From NCBI GenBank assembly GCA_018697195.1, contig CM031879.1:31756031-31820030 (forward strand): a DNA stretch of 64,000 nt. The letters are read 5' to 3'. This stretch comes from Certhia americana (Eukaryota > Chordata > Aves > Passeriformes > Certhiidae). The translations under genes were made by a program, and so were the position numbers. The notes under the pieces are model-generated. The model ran no database searches and was not told the origin of the DNA. It worked only from the letters and a program-made list of their open reading frames with translations. Shown here piece after piece: positions 50,428 to 60,416 of this stretch (positions within the stretch are counted from its first letter, which is position 1; each line of letters begins with the position of its first letter).

Positions 50428-50450
50428 GAAAATACTTGACAAGTATTTTC
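50428..50450 (+). other. HMGA2: Perfect hairpin in the 3'UTR
   Basis: Arms GAAAATACTT and AAGTATTTTC (10 bp, no mismatch) surround the 3-nt loop GAC. In RNA this forms a compact AU-rich stem-loop. No microRNA-like length is present, since the stem stops at 10 bp. Confidence 0.8.
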
Positions 50451-50903
50451 GTGTATTTTACACAAATGTGATTTTGTAATATGTTTCAGCCAGATTTATT
50501 TTAAATGCTTCTTATGTAGAGGTTTTTTATTCTCCCCTCTCTCACTTTTGTTGTTCTTTCTCTTTCCCCACCCTCTGATTTCATTTTCTCTATTTCTGTT
50601 TTGTTTCCCTCCTTCCTCTCGTTCCTAGTCAGTACTTTGTACCATTGTATTAATAACTGGGCCAGGGGTAGTTTCTCAGGAAGGCGTCTGCTGGTATGGC
50701 TTTGGTGTGGAGCCAGATGCAGTGAAAGTTAGCGACTTACTGGCTTCTTCCAAGAGGCAGTGTCAAGGAATATGGACCTCCACAAAAGACTGCGCAGGGT
50801 TCAGTGATGGAAATTTCTGGGAAAGAGCTGATTGGAATATTATAACTAGACATGATAATATCAAGTGAAAGAGAAATAATCCTAGCTATACAGTAGCTCT
50901 AAC

Positions 50904-50975
50904 AGGCCAAATCCAGTGTCACTTGAAGGCAGTAATAGGAATTTTGCTGACTTCAAAGGGCATCGAATCAGGCCT
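50904..50975. repeat. HMGA2: Ancient fold-back repeat fragment inside the 3'UTR
   Basis: The pieces ggccaaatccagtgtcactt, ggaattttgctgacttcaaa and gggcatcgaatcaggcc are in the order of the old 'GGGCCAAAT ... ATCAGGCCC' archosaur repeat. The copy is embedded in the transcribed 3'UTR between let-7 sites 5 and 6. Confidence 0.5.
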
Positions 50976-51154
50976 TAGCAAGTCTCTTTTGGGGTCTGAG
51001 GGGTTTTTTTGCATTTCTTAAAACCACAGTATTCAGTGGATGACACAGAAATAATTGCTCTGTGTGCATCACTCTTCAACCTCTGAGAGACTTACCACTC
51101 TGATGAACTGAATCTTACATTTTTTATATATTGTAGTACAATCAAAACACATTA

Positions 51155-51161
51155 CTACCTC
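51155..51161 (+). promoter_or_regulatory. HMGA2: let-7/miR-98 site 6 (7mer-m8)
   Basis: CTACCTC begins 20 nt before site 7, a spacing in the range known to allow cooperative repression. Confidence 0.75.
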
Positions 51162-51174
51162 TTAGGGCCTACTA

Positions 51175-51181
51175 TACCTCA
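51175..51181 (+). promoter_or_regulatory. HMGA2: let-7/miR-98 site 7 (7mer-A1)
   Basis: TACCTCA in the context actatacctcatt is paired with site 6. Confidence 0.65.
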
Positions 51182-51538
51182 TTTTTTCAGACTGAAAAAA
51201 TTGCGTGTGGCCATTGAGTCAGTGAGAACATCATAAAATTTTTTTATATATATAGTTTATTTTTGTGGGAGATAAATTTTATACGACTGTTCTTTGCTGT
51301 CATTGGTCACTGCTAACTATGACTGGACATGTAACTCTTCTCCATTTCTGCAAGAGAGGTATGTTTGCAGGAAAAAAAAAAAAGCTTCAAGATGTTGAAC
51401 TACAGTTTACTTTTCCTTTTGAGTGTCTTCTAACTTTTTGCTTTGTTCTTCATGTAGGGTTGCTGTCTATGATTGTACTTCAAATCGCTTGCTTGTTGAA
51501 AATGTTCCTTTAATGGTTTATCACAGTCTGTTCAGCAC

Positions 51539-51544
51539 AATAAA
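51539..51544 (+). terminator. HMGA2: Distal polyadenylation signal AATAAA (first)
   Basis: The canonical signal lies in the context tcagcacaataaacataata, about 3.07 kb after the stop, close to the expected end of the HMGA2 3'UTR. Confidence 0.7.
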
Positions 51545-51612
51545 CATAATAGCCTCTGTGATCCCCATGTTGCTTGATTCCTAGACTTTTGTCACAGTTC
51601 CATAAAATGGGT

Positions 51613-51618
51613 AATAAA
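51613..51618 (+). terminator. HMGA2: Distal polyadenylation signal AATAAA (second)
   Basis: The context gggtaataaagtttgg lies 74 nt after the first distal signal. Cleavage would be expected around 51630-51645; the T-rich run from 51667 could serve as a downstream element. Which of the two signals dominates cannot be told from sequence. Confidence 0.6.
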
Positions 51619-51666
51619 GTTTGGTCACAATGACCAAATTTGTAAAATCTTTGCATGCAAGTAGTC

Positions 51667-51690
51667 TTTTTTTTTTTTTTTTTTTTTTTT
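51667..51690. repeat. T24 homopolymer just past the HMGA2 end
   Basis: Twenty-four T lie about 50 nt after the last AATAAA and are followed by GC-richer sequence (gtcccaggaccagaggcatg). It may be the A-tail of a minus-strand retrocopy, or a downstream element of the poly(A) site. Confidence 0.85.
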
Positions 51691-52215
51691 GTCCCAGGAC
51701 CAGAGGCATGTGCCTGAGAAGTTAATTTGCTGGTAGGGGCCCCAGGGGTGGGCACTTAGCAGAACTACACATCTTACCAGGCTCCCCAAAAGGTGACACA
51801 CTCATTCCTGGCCCAGGACTTGGTTGCTGAGCTAAGGGCTAAACTGTGCACTTGGGGACCAGCAATCCTACCCACCAGACAGGGAGCACCATAGCACAGG
51901 CCAGGCTGATACAGGCTGGTCTCGGATCTGTCTCTTGGGGGTCCACCATGATGATGAGCCTTCTCTTCTTAGGCAAGATTGCAGTTTGCATCCAAGTTGA
52001 TGGCATTTCCATTATGCAGGCATTAGGTTAGAAAGAGCAGTTACTCAGAGCAGCAGACACAGGGATATATCTGGGTACTCTCTGGGGCACAAATTGAAGA
52101 ACTGTATTAAAACTCAGCTACCCCCAAGATTGTCACAGGTAAGTTGGCAGGGTTCTTCTGTCTTCTCTTAATTTGCTCTTACATGATCTCTTGGCCTGTT
52201 ACAGTGAGATTTAAA

Positions 52216-52772
52216 GTCATTGAATCATAGAATATCCTGATTTGGAAGGAACCCACAAGGACTATCAAAGTCCAACTCCTGGCCTTGCACATCACAGCCA
52301 CAAGAATCATACATGTGCCTGAGAGTGTTACCCAAATGTTTCTTGAACTCTGTCAGGCTGGTGCTGTGACCACTTCCGTGGGGAGCCTGTTCCTGGGCCT
52401 GACCACCCTCTGGGTGAAGAAACTTTTTCTGATATCTAACCTAAGCCTCCCCTGACTCAGGTTCATGACCTTTTTTGGAGTCCTGTCCCCGGTCATGAGA
52501 GTGAAGAAATTGGTGGCTGCCCCTCTGCTTTCCCTCATGAGGAAGTTGAAGACCCAAATGAGGTGTCCCCTCAGTTTCCTCTTTCCAGGCCGAAGTAGCC
52601 AAGTGACCTCAGCTGCTCCTCATACGGCTTCCCCTCAAGGCCCTTCATGGTCCTCATGGCACTTTTTTGGACACTCTCTAATAGATCTATAACTTTTTTT
52701 ATATTGTGGTGCCCAAAACTGCACACAGGACTTAAGGAAGTGCAGAGCAGAGTGGGACAACCACCTCCATCA
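52216..52772 (-). mobile_element. CR1 LINE, 5'-truncated 3' end
   Basis: The left edge (gaatcatagaatatcctgat) is the reverse complement of a CR1 3' terminus. The minus strand keeps ORF2 C-terminal coding GRLRLDIRKSFFTQRVV with the following RPRNRLPTEVV. Further in are the CR1 blocks for ccaaaactgcacacaggact and gcagagtgggacaa. Frame breaks show that it is dead. It lies about 0.6 kb after the HMGA2 poly(A) signals, on the opposite strand, and belongs to a different CR1 subfamily from 43713-44035 judging by the 3' tail. Confidence 0.93.
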
Positions 52773-53848
52773 TCTGATTAAGTCTGTGGTACATGTCCAT
52801 GGATTCATATTGGCAGTCATTCCTCTCTCACCTAAGGAGATTGTGCAGTTACTATTTCCAGAGATGTGTACATTTACACATTCTTTGTGTTCACTCATTT
52901 GCAGACTCTACAGTCTCAATGTCTGTCTTCCCAAGGGCTTCATGACATGTTCCCATTGGCCTCAGTTACTTGTAAAATAACCAAAGAAAGATCACAAGGA
53001 AAGCATTAAGTAACAACGCTCATTCAGTCCTGAGTCAGATGTGAGTAATTGCATTCATCACATTATATATCCTCTTCCTCTTTGTCACCCTGCTTAGTGG
53101 TATTAAAATACCATTCCAGTGTTCAGTCTTCCTGGTGGTCATCTTCCCTGTGGTTGCCATCACTTGGCTCTTCCTGTTATTTTATCTGATGTGATGCTCC
53201 AGCTGTAACCCACCCACCTGATGGGTCAGCCGAGTGGCTGAACTTCTGCTACTCTGTGTTTAAGTCCCCTCTACTTCTTAGTCATTTCTCCAGCTTGCTT
53301 CACTCCCACTTTCCTTCTCAGGGCATCTCCCAAAAAACTTCTGCATGCTTTATTCCATGATGAGACTATTTGTGTGTATAAAACTAATTGGATTTTGCAG
53401 GATCAAGGCCTACATTTGTCTAGCAGCCAAGAGTGCTTTATCCAAGATGCCTGTGGCAGGAGTCATTAAGTTTCTGGTTTTGCTTTCCTCTGCCATTGCA
53501 TCTCATCTACACAAGTATAGGGAGGAATTACTGAAAGCTGGTGCTGCCAGTGCCTTGCACAGCTATTTAATTGTCCATAGCTCTTTTCAAAACCAAGACA
53601 TCTGGTCTGGTCATCATTAGAAACAGGACCCAGAGCAATGGCAACAACATGTTCCCCCAATCACATGAGAGGAGTCAGATTTGTCATGCCTCACACTTCA
53701 CCTGAAGCCTGAATGATGCTTTTCACCCCAGCACCTCTGCATACAAGGATGTAGAATTTTGTCTCTCTGTCTCTCAATTTTCCTTTTTTAATGTCCCACC
53801 ATCTTTGTGATTACATTAATTTTTAAATATACAGAAGTACTTAAGCAT

Positions 53849-54289
53849 TGTCATGGTTTAGGAACGGCACTCCTATTCCCTCCCTCAGGCCCCTCCAGTG
53901 AGAGGAACAAAAGGCAGAGATTATGAGCTAAGAACAATTTACTGGAAACAGCAGTGAGATAGGAAAATAAACAGTAACAGCAACAATATTAATAACAAGA
54001 GTATACAAGAGAGAGGGTGTTTTGCATGCAAATCGCTGACCTATGCGATTTGATGATCTGATGCAGCACAATCCTGAGACAACTAACAAAATGGCAGCTG
54101 GACCCTCTGTGCACCTGCTTTTATTCTGACTTCAATCCTCTCCTCAGAAGTGAGAATCTCTTACTTCCACCCACCAGTGGTGATGTGTGTGGTATAGAGT
54201 GACAACATAGACACGCCACATGGCTCCAGGCTCTGCACACTCATGGCTACTAAGAAAAATTAACCCTGTCCTTGGACAAAACTAGGACA
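53849..54289 (-). mobile_element. Solo LTR of a songbird endogenous retrovirus, with 5-bp target duplication
   Basis: The element is bounded by tgtcatggtttaggaa on the left and actaggaca on the right (TG...CA). It is flanked by a perfect 5-bp duplication agcat (53844-53848 and 54290-54294). On the minus strand it begins TGTCCTAGTTTTGTCC, then cagggttaatttttcttagt, and has a TATA-like/AATAAAA segment near 54120. The 5-bp duplication fits an ERVL- or ERV1-type integrase; I favour ERVL. There is no internal viral sequence, so this is a solo LTR left by recombination. The intact duplication and ends suggest a fairly young insertion. Confidence 0.88.
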
Positions 54290-54375
54290 AGCATGTAGCC
54301 TTTAGCATAAATAAAAGTCAAATTGCTTTATGCCTTCTCTTTTCAGAAATAGTACTAGTTGAAACTTTATTGAGC

Positions 54376-54540
54376 AGGTTAATTGTGGATACTCGATCCT
54401 TGGAAGCATTCAAAGCCAGGTTGGATGGGGCTTTGAGCAACTTAGTGTAGGTAAAGTGTGCCTGCCCATGGCATGGGGCTTAGAAATAGATAGTCTTTCA
54501 GGTCCTTTTCAACCCAAACCATTCTGTGATTCTGTGATTT
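54376..54540 (+). mobile_element. CR1 LINE 3' tail
   Basis: The blocks cttggaagcattcaaagcca, ggttggatggggctttgagc and aacccaaaccattctgtgat are the last part of CR1 ORF2 and its 3'UTR. They end in the repeated attctgtgat signature. Orientation is sense to HMGA2. Confidence 0.93.
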
Positions 54541-54616
54541 ATTATATCTACTTGCTCAGCCAAATGAATGTGTGCCATTACATGTTAAATACATTGTCTG
54601 AACAATATAGACATTG

Positions 54617-54753
54617 AAACACTGGAAGTCAGATTGGACAGAGCTCTGAACAACTGGATCTAATTGAAGGCGTCCCTGCCCATTGCAAGAAGTTGGACTC
54701 TTAAAGTTACCTTCCAACCCAAACTGTTCGATGGTTCTATGATCCTATGATCC
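54617..54753 (+). mobile_element. CR1 LINE 3' tail, second and more diverged copy
   Basis: The pieces cactggaagtcagattggac, gagctctgaacaactggatc and ccttccaacccaaactgttc end in gttctatgatcctatgatcc. This is a degenerate CR1 tail lying 76 bp after the preceding copy in the same orientation. Confidence 0.88.
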
Positions 54754-57700
54754 TGGCTGTCTGGACTCTACAACATGCAGAGTTAATATAGGTTAATGCT
54801 ATTCCTGCCTGTCTCCAGGATCCACAGGCCTTGTTCCATGCTAGGACATGCTAGTGATGGGGAAACCTCGATTCTCCTGCCACCCCACCTCACTCACAAG
54901 TGCAAAAGGAGGGAAGCCATCCTGAGCATGTTCTCCACCTTGCTTCCAGATGTCCCTGGCATGCAGGTCCTCCTCTAGCTATTCCAACCATCCTCATGGC
55001 CTTCAGTTAGAATGATGAGCTCTGCTGCTCTGGACTGATTCACCTCCATATGACAATAAGGTTTAACATGGCTTTTTTCTTCATACCGTTTATTTCCCAT
55101 TGCCATTCAAACAACCTTTTTGGCCTGCTGGATATGTTTCTCACTTCTTTCTTTTCTGCCTGTGATTTAAGGCTTTTCCCTTCCTTTATCATTCTAAACT
55201 TGCAGTGCACTTGATCAGGTATTCAAGAGAAAGAAAGCATCCTCCTGTAATTAGAATCCTCTAAAGGTACATGAATGAAATTATGACTACCCTGAAGTTA
55301 CTTGCTACTGTGGTAGCATTGTAAGTTGGAAGCAATCTGCCTGTTTACACTCTAGAATAAGACTGCAGATGGTTGTCTCCAAACCTGCCACACAGGATTA
55401 CAATCAGCTTTTATCTGCTAGGAAAAGGGGAAGTTGAAACATTAGCAGATTAGAAAAAAGCCTTAACAGTGCTTCCCTACTGAGATGGGGCTAATTAAGC
55501 ACAGCTAAAATCATTAGCATTGTCACTTAGAGGAGGAGCTCTACACTGTTAATAATGGCTAGGGTAAAACGAGCTGGAATCCAAACATATGCTACATTCA
55601 GGCATGCTATTAAAATAATCAGTGAAAGAAAATAACAAATGAAAGTTGGGTGGATCTGAAAAATCAATAGCAGGCAGAAACATTAATTAGTCAGAGAGGA
55701 AACTTAGCAAAGACAGAAATCCCATCAGAAAACAAGATTACATTACATTATACATGAATGTCAGCTACAAAATATTATGTCGGACCACCAAAGATTATGA
55801 TTTTAATTGAAAGGGAGTTTAATTCAGAAAATCTATTAAACATATATAGTCCCTCAAGGCATTTTGTGCTTAGTTCAGGGAGGAGGAAAAAAAATAAGCA
55901 CATTTTTATTGCACTGGAACACATTTGCCATAAAACCATAGTTTTAGCAATATCACATAATAAAAAGTAAAATTTAAATCAACATTTGAAAACAAATCAG
56001 CTTAGCAGATGCATTGAAGGAGTTGCTTTGGTCCTGCTTAACAACAGAGTATTATCTTTGAAGCCACATCATAGTCTAAGATAGGGGTTCTATGAGCCCT
56101 GATATGCTCAGGTGTTCACAAGAAATTACTGCTCCTAGACTGCAGCTGCACTTGGGTCCAAGATAAATTAATGTCTATCAAGGGCACAGTTAAAAAGATT
56201 ATTTTTTTCCAAAGGTTCATAATGTGCACAATTTGGGATCGTTTAGGTTTGGTATTTTTATCCCAAAAGACAGTAAAGTCAATGAGATTCAAGCCCTGGG
56301 GAATATCATCATGCTGGAGTTCCCCCATGATCCAGACTTCTGGTGTCCCCACATATGGCTGTTGTGTTATGAGCAACACCCTTGAGACCCACCTCACTGT
56401 CCAGTTATAGTCCCCACAGGTCTTACAGGTATAACACTGACTGGTCAATAAGTTACCCTACATGTTTGCAGAGGGAAAGGGATCTTCACCTAAACAAAGC
56501 TCTGTGTGGCAAAAACGAATGATGTAGAACTTGTGTTGGAGATGGCCATTACACACTTTTGGTGGCCCACTCTCACTTTTGCAAGCAGTTTACAATCATG
56601 AGATGCATCTCTGTTTGGTTTTGGGTATGTGCAGCTATACAGCAGGACCATAACTACATCTATATATTTTTAACACTTAAAAAAGGATTTTTCAAAGGCT
56701 ACTGGTGATCAATGTCCCTGGCACATTCAACAAAGTGGTATATTGTACTTAAAGCAACACAGCAATTGCACAGCACAGGATGAATGTCAGAAACCTTGTG
56801 TTATCCAGACCAATAAGGACATTTTTTTCATAAATAAATTTCAGTGCATCATTATTCAGAGGCTAGGAGGAAGACTCGTTTTCCACCAAAATCTTTATAA
56901 TCACATTGTTTCATCATTACTTAATTGTCTGTGCTGGGAATGAAAGCTGTCTTCCTTCTACCAGAATTTGATACAAAACACTTTGGTTTGGTTATGTGTG
57001 AGTGTGTTTTACATGGAAGAGTCCCCATCTTTCTTAACCAATACATACAATGAAACAGTATAATGCTTGATTTCAATAGGAAATAGGCTTAAGAAAGGAA
57101 GATAGGAAGATTTAATTTCCTATGGAACACAAGAAGTATTTATAATCTTCTGTCTATCCCCTTTCCCTCAAGAACTTCAAGGCTATTTCAATTCTTCTTG
57201 GCAATTAGCCTTGACCTGTAAAGGATGACCTCAACTATTACCTTTTCCACATGAGGACTTGACTAAAATCAGCTTGTAGTGCACAGATTTACCTTTGAAC
57301 TTCTCTGAACTCTACATTATGGGGAATCTCAAGGCCTTAAATAAACTCTCAGTACATGCAGCCCTGAAAGTAACTGGTTGTGGATCAGCAATGGCTTTTC
57401 TGATAACACAAAAACCTGCAAATCATGAAGCTAAATAGGCACAGTTCAGGGTGCACACAAATGACAAGATGCAAGGAAGAAAAGAGTGATGGGGAGAAAA
57501 GAGTGAAATTGGAGTTACTTATGGCAATGAATTTTAGGGATAATTGATCTACTTCATGGAAGTGAAGACCAGTTAAATTTGCAACCTCTTCTCCACACAC
57601 AAAACCTAGTGTAAGACTATTTATTTATTTTATTTAGCAAATTATATGCAAAAAAAAAAAGCAGCAGGACAAAAAAAGAAGTGGAGAAAACAGAGACAGA

Positions 57701-59681
57701 GTGGGGCAAATATCACTGTGAGCATGGCCAGAAAAAAATCTTGGCAAGAATACTTTTGACCCAAGTTCTGCCTACAAGGACTAAACCTCTGAACAAAGAA
57801 GGTGTGTATGGCTCTGCTCCTGCTCTCCTCTGGAGACCAGACTCAGGGCACTCTCCATGAAGAACAGGCTTAAGATAAGAAATGCTCAACTCAATTTGTC
57901 TGTCTTAATGGAAACTATATCCAGGACTCTGAAGTTTGGTTAATTGCTTGGATATGTGCATGTGTTCAAAAACAGCCACATGCACATATGCAGAGCAGAG
58001 CAGAGGGCATCCTGAAAAGTATCAGCAGGTTGGAACCACTGCCTCTGCACACATCAGCTGTTTGAGATGGAAAGCTGCTGATATTGTGCTATTTACATAA
58101 TAATATGCTTGCTTTCTTCATTGAAATTTAGAGGCTAACTCACAGCTCTTAGTAAACTTAACATTCTGCTTTTTGCTTAATTTTGCTTTTTTGATTTACT
58201 CTAGAAAATTAAAAATGAGATAACGGATCAATAAGCTATTCAGCAGTAACCACTGACTGCTAACTAACTGAGTAACTTGTCTGCCCTGCACTATCACAGG
58301 TGGCACTGCAGCTCCGTTACACTCTATAAGTTTCTTTGAAATACCCTTACGAGTAAGATCAGGGCCTCTTCTGAAGTGCTTTTGGAAGCTCACAGGAACA
58401 GTACAGTGTAGGAACCTCACTTGAGATGATGCTGATCTGTTCCAAGGACCTGAAGGACTTAGCAGGGTCTGGTCTTGAATTTGGCCTCATTTTAGTTCCC
58501 TCCATAAGGCTACTGTGCTGTACATGGAGTGTTAAATTGCTTTACATTAGGTTTCCCTTTCACCCATTGTTGTGGGTTTCAGTAAAACAATCCAGTAGAA
58601 ACTAAGCAGAGAAAAGCCAACCTTCATCTGAGAACTTCTCATTTTTATAATTCAAAGCAACTGAAGCAGACCCTCTGTTTTGCAATGGGTGTTTGAGATT
58701 TACAGACATGATTTGACACTGCTGGGAAGATGATGCATAGGGAGGTATGGCTACAGTTACTTTAGGTGAGTGTCTCTCTGTTTCCTACTGACAAAAGTCC
58801 AAAGGCTTCCCTAATCAAAGGGGACAGAATCCCTCAGCAGCAGGACCCTGCAATAATGTCAGCAGTGCAAACCTTTAGGATAGCCTGTTTTTCCCCACCA
58901 TGTGCACAAGGATGGTTCAAGACACTTTGAGAGCATCAGTAAAATGAGTGGGTGTCCTTATAATCTATGGAGTTGAAAAGGACTGAACTAGAGCAGCCAC
59001 ACCATGTTTTCAATTGAGACAAACTCCCACAAGCTAAGGAGGGCTGACCCCAGGAAGCAGTGGGATAGTAGTAAATAAAAAAGTAAAGTTAAGTGTTTGG
59101 TGTTGATGAAAAGTTAGCATGTTTTCCTTCAGTTAAAGGTCAGAAGAGTAGCCAAATTAACAGGTTTTCTGCATTTAGGCAGAGATCTGTGTCACCAAGC
59201 TTTAGTTGTTTAAAACTTAGATGTATCATCTAAGGTTTTCATCAGCCAGAGGGCAATTCCTTCCTTCCTAAAATATGGGTCTAAGCTGGGTGGGATGAAT
59301 CACTCATCCCTCCCTACTGACTGTTCAGAAAGCTGAGACAGTGATGTTAACTTAGCTCAAAAAAAAGTGAATATGGGTCGTTTCCAATTACATTGCTGAG
59401 CTGAGCACTCCTACTCATGAGCAATTGCTCTAACCCCTGCACTCCTCTTCCAGATGTGTCTCCAAAGGCAGATAAGTCAGCTGTCTTCATCACATGCACA
59501 ATATAGGTGCATAAAATCCAGAACAAGATTCAGGCTTTATGTCCCAGTGCAGACTGGGAGAGTGACAGGGTCAGTATAGACAGTCATGCCCCCTCTGGGC
59601 CAGCACAACCTGTTGCCTGGAGCTGGCAGGCATTCCTATATTTGTCCCTTGAATGAGATTCATCAAAGGCTAGAGTAAGGT

Positions 59682-60254
59682 TGTGGTTTAACCCCAGCTG
59701 GCAACTAAGCCCCACACAACTCTCTCCTCCCTGGTGAAGGGGGGGAGACAATCAGAAGAGTAAAAGTGAAGAGATTTGTGGATTGAAATAATGACTGTTT
59801 AACAGGTAATGCAAAAGCTGCCTTTGCGAGCAAAGCAAACCAAGGAATTTATTAACCACTTCCTGTGGGCAGGCAGGTGTTCAGCCATCTCCAGGAGAAC
59901 AGGGATTCCTCATGCATAGTGGTGACCTGGAAAGACAAATTACATCACTTCAAATGTGTGTCCCCCTTTTGTCCTCTTCCTCCAGATTTTATAGACTGAA
60001 CATTATGTCATATGGTATATCCCTTTGGTCAGCTGTGGTCAGCTGTCCCAGCTGTGTCCCCTCCCATCTTCTTGTATATCCCTAGCCCACGTTCTGGTGC
60101 AGCAGTACAAGAAGCAGAAAAGGTACTGGTTTTGGGCAAGCCCTGCTCAGCAATAACAGATTTGTATTATCCACTGTTTTCAGCACAAATCCAAAATTTA
60201 TTCCCATAGAGCTACTATGGAGAAAATTAATTCCACCCCCTCAAAACCAGCACA
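59682..60254 (-). mobile_element. Solo LTR of a songbird endogenous retrovirus, full length
   Basis: On the minus strand it runs from TGTGCTGGTTTTGAGGGG (right end, 60254) to CTGGGGTTAAACCACA (left end, 59682), with TG...CA ends. Inside on that strand are aattaattttctccatagta, a TATA-like ctataaaat (about 59988-59996) and an AATAAA (59849-59854). Three CAGCTG E-boxes (60030, 60040 and 60049) come from a local duplication of ggtcagctgt. No convincing target duplication is visible (taaggt against ggtaat). No internal viral genes are present. The terminal sequence is typical of songbird LTRs; ERVK or ERVL class is not certain from sequence alone. Confidence 0.85.
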
Positions 60255-60353
60255 GGTAATTTCAAACTGAGATCTCAGAGAGAGCTTCCCATCCACCAGT
60301 CAGTCATTTCTTTGATGTTCCTACTATGTTAGGAGCACTAAGGTCACGTGTGT

Positions 60354-60416
60354 TTAGGGGTTGGATGAGATCACCTTTAAAGGTCCTTCCAGCCCAGGAC
60401 CATTCTATGATCTTAT
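60354..60416 (+). mobile_element. CR1 LINE extreme 3' fragment
   Basis: The pieces ttaggggttggatgagatca, cctttaaaggtccttccagc and cccaggaccattctatgatc are the final about 60 nt of a CR1 element. It begins about 100 bp right of the LTR at 59682-60254. Confidence 0.88.

Larger units (their letters stand above)
48476..51640 (+). other. HMGA2: HMGA2 3' untranslated region
   Basis: The long, AU-rich 3'UTR runs from the stop codon to near the last AATAAA (51613-51618); the exact cleavage site is inferred. Its length of roughly 3.1 kb is close to the about 3-kb human HMGA2 3'UTR. It carries seven matches to the let-7/miR-98 seed, an internal AATAAA at 50302, a 22-U tract, a perfect hairpin at 50428-50450 and a fossil repeat at 50904-50975. 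In mammals this 3'UTR is one of the strongest known let-7 targets, and its loss by rearrangement raises HMGA2 protein. The same regulation is expected here. Confidence 0.9.

Noticed and set aside
59676..60260. Target-site duplication of the LTR at 59682-60254
   Set aside because: The flanks (taaggt on the left, ggtaat on the right) share bases but not in register, so no duplication can be claimed.
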